Below are positions 16,331 to 25,052 of a DNA stretch of 64,000 bases, piece after piece. This DNA is from Brumimicrobium sp041655765 (GTDB lineage: Bacteria > Bacteroidota > Bacteroidia > Flavobacteriales_D > Crocinitomicaceae): positions 1 through 64,000 of the forward strand of contig JBBAEU010000003.1 of assembly GCA_041655765.1 (NCBI GenBank). The letters are read 5' to 3'. The notes under the pieces are model-generated. The model had not been told where the DNA came from and made no database searches. It worked only from the letters and a program-made list of their open reading frames with translations. The position numbers and the translations under genes were made by a program. Numbering within the stretch: position 1 is the stretch's first letter; each line of letters starts with the position of its first letter.

Positions 16331-17527
16331 TTAAGAAAACGTAGAGAGATTTACAATTTCTTTTTCTGATAACAACTTTTCAAATTCAATACTCCAATTT
16401 AAATCTTCATTGATTGCTTTTTTCCCATTATTTCCAAGCGTAGAAAGAAAGTCTTTATCTTCAGATAAACTAATAATGCTTTCCGCAATATTATTTTTGT
16501 TAGAATAATCTACCAGAACACCACATTTATACTCTTCCACCAATACTCTTGGCTCAGGTAAATCATTAGAAAGAAATGGAACACCTACAGACATATATTC
16601 AAACAATTTGTTTGGTAGTGACAGTCTTTTTGATTCATTAATGGGCTCAATTAAATTAATACCTAAATCTGCAATTTGAGTATATGTCATTAAGTCTTTG
16701 TAGGAAATACGGCCTAAAAACCGAACATTTTTTATGGACTCGTTTTTACATTTATCTTTTAAACTTTGTAAAAGCATACCATCCCCAATAATAATAAATT
16801 TAAAATTTGAGGGTAATTGCTTCATCACATCCAACATAATTGATAGACCTCTACCTGGATTAATATCTCCTTGATATAAAAGTAAAAAGTCATTATTAGC
16901 TATATTAAAATCAGCTCGCTTTGAACTTTTCTCTTCTTCATTAATTTCTTTAATATGTGTTAAGGAAGGACAGTTTCTGAGTACTAAAAAGTCCGCCCTC
17001 AACTTCTTTAAGAAATATTTTCGTAATGATTCGCAAACGGTTACTTTAATATCTACAGATTGAATAAATATTTTCTCTTTTTTTGAGTGAAGAAACTGAT
17101 TTATCTTAATCAAAGGAACGCCGTAAATTTTTTTCCATCCACTTCTGGGAAAAAACTGATTTATGGTCTCGATATATATTTCATGTGAATCATAAATCAG
17201 CTTGAGTTTAGGATTTATTCTTTTTAATTTGTAGCCTAACTCTAGCGTTGGATAATCAATACATATAAGCGCACAGTAATCAAAGGGATCAATAATTTTC
17301 AAAAGTGAATGGTACTTTTTACCAAAAAAGATGTTTCTGTATAACCATTTTTGATTAGACACATAGGAAGTTACTTTTACATTTGTAGGAACGCTTTCTT
17401 GGTCTTCTAAGTTAACTTTACTAGAAAACACATCGACGTCCCATTTTTCTGCCAAAGAAGTTACTTCACGCAAAACCCGTGCATCATTCTTTAGTGTTCC
17501 TTCAAATACCAGTGCTATTTTGTTCAT
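16331..17527 (-). CDS. Glycosyltransferase, GT4-like
   Basis: A 398-residue GT-B glycosyltransferase. The N-terminal domain contains NDARVLREVTSLAEKW and IYDSHEI, and the C-terminal domain has YQGDINPGRGLSIML, IIGDGMLL, FLGRISYKDLM and the nucleotide-sugar-binding LPNKLFEYMSVGVPFLSND (with the EX7E-like spacing E-Y...E-P). An ATG three codons upstream overlaps the end of the collapsed gene before it; the internal ATG (MNKIALVFEG) fits the family start better. Substrate unknown. Confidence 0.88.
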   Translation of the reverse strand: MNKIALVFEGTLKNDARVLREVTSLAEKWDVDVFSSKVNLEDQESVPTNVKVTSYVSNQKWLYRNIFFGKKYHSLLKIIDPFDYCALICIDYPTLELGYKLKRINPKLKLIYDSHEIYIETINQFFPRSGWKKIYGVPLIKINQFLHSKKEKIFIQSVDIKVTVCESLRKYFLKKLRADFLVLRNCPSLTHIKEINEEEKSSKRADFNIANNDFLLLYQGDINPGRGLSIMLDVMKQLPSNFKFIIIGDGMLLQSLKDKCKNESIKNVRFLGRISYKDLMTYTQIADLGINLIEPINESKRLSLPNKLFEYMSVGVPFLSNDLPEPRVLVEEYKCGVLVDYSNKNNIAESIISLSEDKDFLSTLGNNGKKAINEDLNWSIEFEKLLSEKEIVNLSTFS

Positions 17528-17528
17528 T

Positions 17529-17753
17529 TTAATCATTAAGCTTTATAAAGTCGATGTATTTAGCCTTGTTCCCGCTAAAAGTATATCGTTTTTTAACCTT
17601 TTCATAGGCTTTACTCCCCATCTTCTGTAAATCTACATTTTCAGAATTAATCTCTGCTCCTTGTTTTGTAAAACCTTCACAAAATGAATCAATACGGTAG
17701 GAGGCTACTGCGTTTAAAGGGAAAGCGTAATACGAAATGATGAGGATTTTCAT
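17529..17753 (-). pseudogene. Collapsed glycosyltransferase gene (N- and C-terminus fused, middle deleted)
   Basis: Only 74 residues. The first ~34 (MKILIISYYAFPLNAVASYR...GFTKQGAE) are the classic start of a GT4 glycosyltransferase, closely like the start of the gene at 14989-16317. The last ~40 (ENVDLQKMGSKAYEKVKKRYTF...YIDFIKL) are the classic end of one. The nucleotide-sugar-binding core of about 300 residues is missing, with the reading frame preserved across the join. The start and stop sit at normal operon distances from the neighbours (3 bp upstream; the next gene's possible early ATG overlaps the stop), so this is an internal in-frame deletion, or an assembly collapse, and not a real small gene. 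Confidence 0.85.
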
Positions 17754-17756
17754 TTT

Positions 17757-18878
17757 TCAATTATTTTTAAGAACATCTATCAACGCTTCAGAGAACTCAC
17801 TAATAGTATATTCCCTTTGCAATTTTTCATACGTTTGAACATTATGTAGCATCTCTTCATACTTCAATTTATAGTTTCCACTTTCTATGTCTTTTGCCAA
17901 CTCATTTAATTCTGAGACATAAAAGTTTTCTGACTTTAACCATTGATAAGTAGAGCTTTTTTTATTTAAATAGATTTTACACCCCCCTAATAAAGCAGTA
18001 AAAATATTCCCCAATGCATGTTGACGATAACTATTGATCACTAATGCTGAAGCACTGTTATAAATAGTTTCAAACTCATCAGCTGGTAAAAAGCGTTCGA
18101 TTACTTCTGTATTTGAAAGCTCATTTGCTTTTTCTTTTACTTCATCTTCATAAAAAAGAACATTACCATAGCTAAAGAACAGTTTAAAGCTAATTCCATC
18201 AGGAATATTAGCTTTACTAAGTTCATCGAAAACATCTAAATGGTTGTTCCAAAAATGACGACTATTACCTAAAATTATTGTATTATCTTTTTTATGAAAT
18301 TCAAAATTCACCTGACGATTTAAAGCGAGTTGTATGTACTTTGGCAGATAAAAGTCTTCCTTAAGCGCATCATATTCAAATTTGTTAAATAACAAAATAG
18401 CATCAATCCTTTTATAAACCTTTGTTAGTTCATCTTTATTATATTTATATCCTACTTTAAAGACCTTTCTTTTTAAAAGTTTTAAATAACGAAGAGGAGA
18501 AAATTTATTATTGGATATATTATAGATGCTGTAAAATGTCTTTTTGCTAACATATTTAGGAATGTTTTTGGAATACAATTCCCCACCAAATAAACGTAGA
18601 AATATTTTTATGTTATCCGGAAGAGCTTGAAGTAATGTGATGTTTGTTTGATTTAATTCGTTTATTACTAAACCATCATAATTTGAAGCTTCTTCAATTA
18701 TTCTTTTTGTAGTATTTACAATTTCATACTCAAAAGGAAGGGTTTTTAATTTACTTTCAATTTTATTTGATTTTTCTCCAAAATAAATAATTTTATTAAT
18801 GAAAGCCTTATTTTGATACCTTAGAGTTCCTTCTATAAATACAGGGTTCGAATGAATGTGGAGAAGCTTATAAGTCAT
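17757..18878 (-). CDS. WecF-like 4-amino-4,6-dideoxy-sugar transferase (GT56-like)
   Basis: A 373-residue protein resembling the TDP-Fuc4NAc:lipid II transferase family (WecF, GT56). Recognisable are LLHIHSNPVFIEG at the start, IILGNSRHFWNNHLDVFDEL near residue 200 (GNS...NNH) and NSYRQHALGNIFTALLGGCKIYL near 285, the family's most conserved block. WecF adds N-acetylfucosamine-4-amine in enterobacterial common antigen; here the sugar would plausibly be the product of the DegT aminotransferase in the same locus, which is an inference. Its ATG overlaps the stop of the collapsed GT2 gene. Confidence 0.75.
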   Translation of the reverse strand: MTYKLLHIHSNPVFIEGTLRYQNKAFINKIIYFGEKSNKIESKLKTLPFEYEIVNTTKRIIEEASNYDGLVINELNQTNITLLQALPDNIKIFLRLFGGELYSKNIPKYVSKKTFYSIYNISNNKFSPLRYLKLLKRKVFKVGYKYNKDELTKVYKRIDAILLFNKFEYDALKEDFYLPKYIQLALNRQVNFEFHKKDNTIILGNSRHFWNNHLDVFDELSKANIPDGISFKLFFSYGNVLFYEDEVKEKANELSNTEVIERFLPADEFETIYNSASALVINSYRQHALGNIFTALLGGCKIYLNKKSSTYQWLKSENFYVSELNELAKDIESGNYKLKYEEMLHNVQTYEKLQREYTISEFSEALIDVLKNN

Positions 18879-19038
18879 ATTTAATATTAAAAGAGTTCAT
18901 GGTAAATATAATTGGAGCATGTTGGTAAGTACTAACTCTACACGAAACTATGGGATTAGGTATTTCCTCAAGAACATGATTAGGATATTCCTCAACAGGT
19001 ACTTTTTGATGTTTTTCAATAAACTGTTCTAAATTCAT
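18868..19038 (-). pseudogene. Collapsed GT2 glycosyltransferase gene (56-residue remnant)
   Basis: Minus-strand ATG at 19038 to TAA at 18868. The product begins like a GT2 family enzyme: a polar lead, then YPNHVLEEIPNPIVSCRVSTYQHAP, where family members continue into the first helix of the GT-A fold (YIxxCIEGI). Here the sequence jumps to IIFTMNSFNIKYDL and stops. The stop overlaps the start of the WecF-like gene by 11 bp, as expected for an intact operon junction, so the middle of the gene appears to have been removed in frame. It is the same pattern as at 17529-17753. Confidence 0.65.
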
Positions 19039-19052
19039 TTTTTCTTTTTACC

Positions 19053-20897
19053 TTATAATTGTTCAAATGCATTTCTTACTTTCTCTATCACATCAATTGG
19101 TTGTTTTTCCTTATCTACTAACACAACACTTCCATTTATCAATCGAGTTTCAAATTGAATTGCTTTGTTAAATTCATCTCTGCACTCCCATAACTGTGGA
19201 GCATTAAGAATTCCTAATTTAAATATTTGATACAATCCTTCATAACTGTATGGATTTTCAATTTCTTTTTCAATAATTTGACGAATACTTTTAACTGTTT
19301 CTATTAAATATTTCTGTCTTGGTTCGACTTCCTTATTTATTTCGCCCATCATATTCAAGTTGCTTGTTTTCAACTTTCTATACTCTTGAATTGCTAATTG
19401 GGTAATCTGAATACTCTCATTAATATATGTTGGTGTAGCTAACTCGACAGCCTCACAATAACTAACCACATGGATTACTTCTGGGCTTTTTGGATTATTA
19501 GGTTCAATATCATCCATCAGTGCAGTTACGGCTGCTAACTGAATTTTAGCCTTTTCCAAATCTGGAGAGAAGTAACCTAATCCCGCTCTTGGTTGTAAAT
19601 AAATTTTAAAACTATCATCTTCAAGTTCTCTTACTAAACTTAACAATGCTCGTGCCTTAGCTAAATCTTGAACTCCCCAAGTGTATTTTGGGGTATTCAG
19701 CATAACTTGTATGACCATTTCTTTTATTCCTATTTTCTTGGCAACCAAACATGCTAAATAAGAAGATAATACATAAGTTATGTCGTCTCCTCCTCTAAAT
19801 GAAAAATGATGAGGAATATTAGGTTCAAATGGTTTGTTATGTCGTGCAATGATACTTAATGTTTCGATATGGTTTTTAAGATTTGTTTTTACATCATGTG
19901 GGCCTCTGCCGTCCATCTTATTAAACCACCATAAGGATAATGCATGCCAACATATATTAATCGTATTTTCATAAACTTCCGCCATTCTTTGGGTATCCTT
20001 TGTCCCTGAATAAGTCCTAATTAACATCGGGCGAGACGCTTCGTAAATTTCTATAAATTCAGCTTCACTATTTACTGGAACACCTCCCCCATTAGGTTGA
20101 TTTCCCCAGTCTTCTCCAAATTTAGATTGCGATAATTGTGAAGTTCCAATAGAAACAATATCTAAAAACCTTGTTTCTGAAAGAGTTTTCAACCAATTTT
20201 TAAATTCATCAATAGCTTCCCTTCTGTTTTCACTATACGGTCCAACATGAACTCTTGTTAAGGGTAAATCTGTATGAGCTTTTTGGTATTTAATACGTTG
20301 AGCCAACGTGTCTTTACGAGAACCGTAATTTTTATAAGTTGGTCTAGAAAGTGGCTTAAAGAAATTATGTTTTCCAGAGGCAATCAAGTCTTGTGCAAAG
20401 TCTAATCTGAAGGTATCGTATTTTGCGCCCTCTAAAAGCTGACTTTGTATTCTGTTTTTAGGGATATTTAATTTAATAAGTGTTTCAAATGGTGTTTCAT
20501 CTCCAATAAATGTAAGTATTTCATTTCCATACTCACGCTCAATTAATTTTGTTGTATTGGGTAAGCCTGCAAAAAAAACATCATGAATAGAGCCACCGTC
20601 TTTCAGTAGAAGCTCTTCAGATTCTAAGAAGCTATAAAACTTTCCGAAAAGACGTTGCCCATCTTTTGGGTCAAGTCGATAGCTAAAGCCTATTCGATTG
20701 ATACTGTTTTCATCAATCCATTTTTTTAGAAATGAACGCTGGTTAATGTTCTCCAAATGAATGATACTATGCACTACATTAGCATCTCCCATTACTACCT
20801 TGTATCCACAATCTTCAATCAACTCTCCAACCGCTGAGATACCTAAGGTGTGTATATCATTTTCGGGTCTTACCAAACCAAAAACCAACTCTTCCAT
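19053..20897 (-). CDS. Cobalamin-dependent mutase-like protein in a polysaccharide locus
   Basis: A 614-residue soluble protein. The N-terminal ~190 residues look like a B12-binding Rossmann domain: Asp14-Ile-His16-Thr-Leu-Gly19 fits the DxHxxG motif whose His ligates cobalt, and GFSYRL and FFAGLP occupy the later cobalamin-contact positions. From about 210 to 480 follows a probable TIM barrel with IVSIGTSQLSQSKFGEDWG, GGGVPVNS, RTYSGTKDTQRMAEVYE, FSFRGGDD and LQPRAGLGYF, recalling methylaspartate/glutamate-mutase large subunits, though I cannot place the subfamily. The predicted reaction is a radical carbon-skeleton rearrangement of an amino acid. It starts 2 bp after the opine-dehydrogenase-like gene, so they are tightly coupled. 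Confidence 0.65.
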   Translation of the reverse strand: MEELVFGLVRPENDIHTLGISAVGELIEDCGYKVVMGDANVVHSIIHLENINQRSFLKKWIDENSINRIGFSYRLDPKDGQRLFGKFYSFLESEELLLKDGGSIHDVFFAGLPNTTKLIEREYGNEILTFIGDETPFETLIKLNIPKNRIQSQLLEGAKYDTFRLDFAQDLIASGKHNFFKPLSRPTYKNYGSRKDTLAQRIKYQKAHTDLPLTRVHVGPYSENRREAIDEFKNWLKTLSETRFLDIVSIGTSQLSQSKFGEDWGNQPNGGGVPVNSEAEFIEIYEASRPMLIRTYSGTKDTQRMAEVYENTINICWHALSLWWFNKMDGRGPHDVKTNLKNHIETLSIIARHNKPFEPNIPHHFSFRGGDDITYVLSSYLACLVAKKIGIKEMVIQVMLNTPKYTWGVQDLAKARALLSLVRELEDDSFKIYLQPRAGLGYFSPDLEKAKIQLAAVTALMDDIEPNNPKSPEVIHVVSYCEAVELATPTYINESIQITQLAIQEYRKLKTSNLNMMGEINKEVEPRQKYLIETVKSIRQIIEKEIENPYSYEGLYQIFKLGILNAPQLWECRDEFNKAIQFETRLINGSVVLVDKEKQPIDVIEKVRNAFEQL

Positions 20898-20899
20898 GT

Positions 20900-21964
20900 T
20901 TAAATTGAATTTATAAAGTTTTTAAAATTCATTTGATCCAGCCCTAAATTAGCCATAGTTCGCCCTTCTTTTTTGAAATCTGTTTTTAAAAGTTCAGAAA
21001 TCAATACAAAAACCGAATTCAAAAGGGGAGTTTCAATGTTCAACAGCTTTCCTAACTCAATTAAAGGAAGCACGCCAGTCGGAATATCTTCCGTTAACAA
21101 TCTCGAATTTAATGATTTTGGGGCATATATCTTATAATAAGCCGGATTATTTTGCATTTTCTCACAAAGTGTAACTCCTCTAATTCCTTGATATGAATAA
21201 GAAATCCATTCATTAGCAGAAAGGAGGGGAATATTTAACGCTTTTCCAATTGCTAATCTTTCACTATCAATAGCTTCAATGAAAGAAGCAATAAGTGGTG
21301 TCATGTCATTATAGAAGAAAAAATCTTCTCCTCTTTCAATTTTTGCTGCATTGAATAGCACAATAGAAGGATGGAAAATGCAACCGATGTTGTCTAATGA
21401 GGTTTCCAAGATATTCTTTGCTGCAATAAATGAAGGATAAATTTCCTTTAATTTTTCCACCACAAAATCAGTGTCAGCAGATGGAATAGATGCTACTGGT
21501 AATTTATCTTTAATTCCAATGATTTTAACTTCACCATTACCCTCGGCACGACAAGCGTATAAAAGACTTTGTGTTTCAGCAACGTGTATTTTCTTGTCAG
21601 GACAAAGCTGATTAAACACGTTTCTTACTTCTAAAGCTCCAAAAGTTCTCCCTGGATTTAACACAACAATTTGCCCATCTTTTATAATTGGCGCAAGGTT
21701 TAATGCAATCTCTTTGTGTGCATTAGCAACAGTTGTTACCATTATTAAATCAACATCTTTGATTACATCCTCAAGGGATTCTGAAATCATATTAATTTTG
21801 CCAAATCCAGAAATAGCACCTTTCAGGACAACTCCATTCGCTTCAATAATAGGTGTTATCTTTTTTAGGTTTCTAGCATATAACCTAACCGAATGCCCTA
21901 GATGTGAAAAGTGACCAGCCATTGCTTGGCCACCATTTCCTGCTCCGATGATTGCTATTAGCAT
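20900..21964 (-). CDS. NAD/NADP octopine/nopaline dehydrogenase family protein
   Basis: A 354-residue two-domain oxidoreductase. Residues 1-28 form the dinucleotide-binding motif (IAIIGAGNGGQAMAGHFSHLGHSVRLYAR). The C-terminal half is the helical octopine-dehydrogenase domain, with a conserved NIGCIFHPSIVLFNA and a His in the position of the family's catalytic residue. Opine dehydrogenases reductively join an amino acid's amine to a 2-oxo acid; relatives in sugar loci may act as simple 2-hydroxyacid or imine reductases. Gaps of 2 bp to the mutase gene and 8 bp from the acetyltransferase gene imply one transcript. Confidence 0.85.
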   Translation of the reverse strand: MLIAIIGAGNGGQAMAGHFSHLGHSVRLYARNLKKITPIIEANGVVLKGAISGFGKINMISESLEDVIKDVDLIMVTTVANAHKEIALNLAPIIKDGQIVVLNPGRTFGALEVRNVFNQLCPDKKIHVAETQSLLYACRAEGNGEVKIIGIKDKLPVASIPSADTDFVVEKLKEIYPSFIAAKNILETSLDNIGCIFHPSIVLFNAAKIERGEDFFFYNDMTPLIASFIEAIDSERLAIGKALNIPLLSANEWISYSYQGIRGVTLCEKMQNNPAYYKIYAPKSLNSRLLTEDIPTGVLPLIELGKLLNIETPLLNSVFVLISELLKTDFKKEGRTMANLGLDQMNFKNFINSI

Positions 21965-21972
21965 ATTTTTCT

Positions 21973-22620
21973 TTATTGAGGTTTTAAAAATAATAAAGAC
22001 TGTTTTTTTAAAAAATCTTTATATAGTTTTTTTACTTTTAACACACAGTATAGCCTAATTAGGAAGTGCCTTCTCTGTTTTGTATATTGTAAAAACCTTC
22101 GTTTATATTGAGGAATGAATCCACATTTAAAATGGAGCGAAATCGACTCAACTCTAATTATTGTAATAATACTTTCTGCATACTTAACTTTCCTTTCTTT
22201 AAGCTTGGCTAAACCATAGGAAATAGCAAATTTTCCTAGGCCTCTCCCTTGATATTTTTTTTTGATAGCAATTCTAGCATCACCACCAACCTTAGAATTA
22301 GACTTATATGTTCCTATTGAAATTGTCCCCACCGCCTCATTTGCATCAAAAATAAGGTATACATTTGAAATGTTGAGGAATAAATGATTGTTGATATGGT
22401 TTAAAGCATAATTCACATCTCGAATAGGTTCATCATACGCATCGTTAATTACTTCAAGCCAATTTTCCAAATCTACTAAATTATTACTTTCTAATTCTTT
22501 TACATATAGTGGTGAAATATCCTTTGGCAATGAAACTCTCTCTAAATCGGCTTGCAAATGGATTATGGTCCTATTATAGTTAAAAAGATACTTAATATGT
22601 TGTATTGGTCCGTATTTCAT
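21973..22620 (-). CDS. GNAT-family N-acetyltransferase
   Basis: A 215-residue protein with the GNAT core: beta strand VYLIFDANEAVGTISIG, then the acetyl-CoA loop YQGRGLGKFAISYGL (Q/RxxGxG/A) near residues 125-139, and RVESISLHFKCGFIPQ near 165. The Lys/Arg-rich C-terminus is unusual. Together with the DegT aminotransferase and WecF-like transferase it could play the part of WecD, acetylating the amine of an aminodideoxysugar nucleotide; alternatively it acetylates the amino acid made by its neighbours. It begins 2 bp after the ATP-grasp gene's stop. Confidence 0.82.
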   Translation of the reverse strand: MKYGPIQHIKYLFNYNRTIIHLQADLERVSLPKDISPLYVKELESNNLVDLENWLEVINDAYDEPIRDVNYALNHINNHLFLNISNVYLIFDANEAVGTISIGTYKSNSKVGGDARIAIKKKYQGRGLGKFAISYGLAKLKERKVKYAESIITIIRVESISLHFKCGFIPQYKRRFLQYTKQRRHFLIRLYCVLKVKKLYKDFLKKQSLLFLKPQ

Positions 22621-22622
22621 TT

Positions 22623-23846
22623 TTAAAGAGTATTTAATAATAGATTTTTTCCGCTTGGATCTTTAACTTTTAATGATTTATATATTACCGCTACTTTTAT
22701 TTTTAATTCTTCCTCTGTTAAAGCAGAAATTAATAAGCCTACTGGTCGGTCAGAACTATCTATGTTATTCTTAATTATGCTTCCTTGCCTTTTATAAATA
22801 AAGTATTCGATTATTACTCCATCTTCTTTAAGGGTGTCTAACCCTTCATATTCTTTTATTACTCCAGGTTTACAATAGATATAAATCATTTCTAACAAAC
22901 AGCTGGATGGGTTTATTTTTAATTCAACTGTTTCATTATGTAATTGCTTTATGGAAGCGTCTAGAAGATCAAAATCAGTTCCTTGTTTGATAAAAGAATA
23001 TTTTGAACCTCCACCAAGTCTAGCACTGCATTCTATAACATACACTTCTTCATTAGTCATAATTAATTGTATAAGTAGCGGACTATTATTTAATGAAAAA
23101 GAAGTTGCGATTTTTTGTGCAATTGAGTTTATTAAATCAGTTTGTTCCTTGCTTAATCCGACTGGATATTGACTTCCTATAATGGTAAAACCTAATTCTG
23201 CAGAACCGGTTTTTATGCTTTTTGAAATAAACAGAACATTTGCCTTCCCATTAATTACTATACAGTCAACAGAAATTTCGTCTCCTTCAATAAACTCTTC
23301 AATAATAATCTCCTTAGTTAAACTGTAATTAATTGTATTCTCAAAATTGCTTATTAAATCTTTTTTGTGCCATATTTTAACTACTCCTTTTGAGCTGCTA
23401 GAATCTACAGGTTTTATAACAAGGGGAAATTTCAACTTTGAGATATCCATTACATCAACCGAATTCGTTATTATGTATTGAGCTGATGGAATATCATTGT
23501 CGAAAAAAACTTTTTTCATTTTTTTCTTATTTGTTATTTCTAAAGCCTTTTCATATGAAATGTGTTTGGGTAAATTCAGTTTGGATGAAACGTAGATTGC
23601 CGTAAGCAATGCTGATTCAATAGATGTAGCAACTACAAGGTCAACTTTATTCTCCTGTGCTACTTTAAGTACTAACTCTTTGTCCGTTGTACTTTCTCTA
23701 ATATGTTTATCTGCATATTCTTTTGCTGGAGGATTTTCCAAATAGTCCAATAAAATAGTTTGATATCCTCTTAGTTTTAAAGATTTAATAAGTTGGATGT
23801 GGTCGGAGGTTCCACCTAAAACGAGCGCTTTTCTTTTGTTAGTCAT
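22623..23846 (-). CDS. ATP-grasp carboxylate-amine ligase
   Basis: A 407-residue protein with the ATP-grasp layout: N-terminal pre-ATP-grasp Rossmann-like region (ALVLGGTSDHIQLIKSLKLRGY), ATP-binding Lys and glycine loop (FPLVIKPVDSSSSKGV) near residues 145-160, IIEEFIEGDEISVDCIV near 190, and metal-binding YVIECSARLGGGSKYSFIKQG near 285. Such enzymes join a carboxylate to an amine or thiol through an acyl phosphate. It is the first gene of the tight minus-strand run ATP-grasp, GNAT, opine-DH, mutase, which suggests it activates an amino acid made by these enzymes and attaches it to a sugar or another amino acid. The 61-bp gap upstream holds no recognised element. Confidence 0.85.
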   Translation of the reverse strand: MTNKRKALVLGGTSDHIQLIKSLKLRGYQTILLDYLENPPAKEYADKHIRESTTDKELVLKVAQENKVDLVVATSIESALLTAIYVSSKLNLPKHISYEKALEITNKKKMKKVFFDNDIPSAQYIITNSVDVMDISKLKFPLVIKPVDSSSSKGVVKIWHKKDLISNFENTINYSLTKEIIIEEFIEGDEISVDCIVINGKANVLFISKSIKTGSAELGFTIIGSQYPVGLSKEQTDLINSIAQKIATSFSLNNSPLLIQLIMTNEEVYVIECSARLGGGSKYSFIKQGTDFDLLDASIKQLHNETVELKINPSSCLLEMIYIYCKPGVIKEYEGLDTLKEDGVIIEYFIYKRQGSIIKNNIDSSDRPVGLLISALTEEELKIKVAVIYKSLKVKDPSGKNLLLNTL

Positions 23847-23907
23847 TTGTGTGTTTTACTTAAGTAATTTGAGATAATTTTATGTGATAAGAGCTAGTGA
23901 TTAGTTT

Positions 23908-24993
23908 TCAATAATTCTTTCTTATCTCTAAAATCGATAAACATATTTTTTCTACTTCACCTTCAGATAAATCATAATAAAAAGGCAAGCACAACACTCT
24001 TTTTGCAACCTCATCTGTAATGGGCATTGTTGTACTTTCAAGATAGGGAAGTCCGTTCGCCAAGCTTGGATAAAAATACCTTCTCGTTTGGATGTTGTTT
24101 TCATCCAAAACTTGAACTAATTCTAATAGTTGTTTTTCAGAATTCAACAAGATAGGATAATACGCAAAGTTATTTGTGGCATCTTTATGCCAAACTTGTA
24201 CTTGGTGCTTAAAATCTTTTAATCCCATTGCGTACCATTGGGCAACTTGTTTTCGCTTATCATGTATTTTATCAATATACTTTAAGTTTGTCAATCCCAT
24301 TGCCGCATGAAACTCTGAGTTTTTTCCATTGATACCCAATTCAGCAAAAGTACTAAAACCAGAAATTCCAAAATTGCGGATATACTTTAGTTTTTGATTT
24401 AATGCTTCATTATTACAGATTACTAAACCGCCCTCTATCGAATGGTATAGCTTTGTTGCATGTAAACTGCATGTACTGATATCACCATATTCAAAAATAG
24501 ATTTCCCATGTACTTGCACACCGAAAGCGTGTGCTCCATCGTAAATCACCTTTAAATGATGTTTTTTTGCAATTTCCGCTATCGCCACCACATCACATGG
24601 ATTTCCATAAACGTGCGTTGCCAAAATAGCCGATGTTTTTTCTGTAATAGCCGCTTCGATTTTTTCAGGATCTATATTCAATGAATCCGCGTCAATATCC
24701 ACAAACACTGGTTGACATCCTTCCCAAACAATACTACTGGTTGTTGCCACAAAAGAAAAAGGCGTCGTAATAATTTCTCCTGATAAATTCAAAGCCTTAA
24801 TCGCCATTTGCAAAGCAATGGTTCCATTCGTAACAAACAATAAGTTGTCAACTTTAAGATGCTCCATCAACTTCACTTCCAACTCATTTGCTAAAGGTCC
24901 CATATTGGTCAGCCAATTGCGCTTCCAAATACCTTTTAAGTACTCATTATATTCTTCTTCAGGAGGAAGAAAGGGTTTTGTAATAGGAATCAT
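23908..24993 (-). CDS. DegT/DnrJ/EryC1/StrS aminotransferase (VioA/WecE-like)
   Basis: A 361-residue PLP enzyme of the sugar aminotransferase family. Lys181 in SLHATKLYHSIEGG is the Schiff-base lysine, Asp152 in VIYDGAHAFG pairs with the PLP nitrogen, and TNGTIALQMA near 55 binds the phosphate. Family members convert nucleotide-linked 4-keto (or 3-keto)-6-deoxyhexoses to amino sugars; the HATK...H.IEGG signature is the one I associate with VioA-type enzymes making dTDP-4-amino-4,6-dideoxyglucose. No rmlA/rmlB genes for making the keto-sugar precursor are in the window. It follows the MsbA-like gene by 59 bp and precedes the ATP-grasp gene by 61 bp. Confidence 0.9.
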   Translation of the reverse strand: MIPITKPFLPPEEEYNEYLKGIWKRNWLTNMGPLANELEVKLMEHLKVDNLLFVTNGTIALQMAIKALNLSGEIITTPFSFVATTSSIVWEGCQPVFVDIDADSLNIDPEKIEAAITEKTSAILATHVYGNPCDVVAIAEIAKKHHLKVIYDGAHAFGVQVHGKSIFEYGDISTCSLHATKLYHSIEGGLVICNNEALNQKLKYIRNFGISGFSTFAELGINGKNSEFHAAMGLTNLKYIDKIHDKRKQVAQWYAMGLKDFKHQVQVWHKDATNNFAYYPILLNSEKQLLELVQVLDENNIQTRRYFYPSLANGLPYLESTTMPITDEVAKRVLCLPFYYDLSEGEVEKICLSILEIRKNY

Positions 24994-25052
24994 TTTACTC
25001 AGTTCTATTAATCTTTATTCTACTTTCTAAATGTGAAATTAAAGAAGAATTT

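Noticed and set aside
19053..23907. Cobalamin riboswitch controlling the B12-dependent gene
   Set aside because: The gap upstream of the mutase gene is 2 bp and the gap before the ATP-grasp gene is 61 bp, too short; no B12-box-like conserved element was seen.
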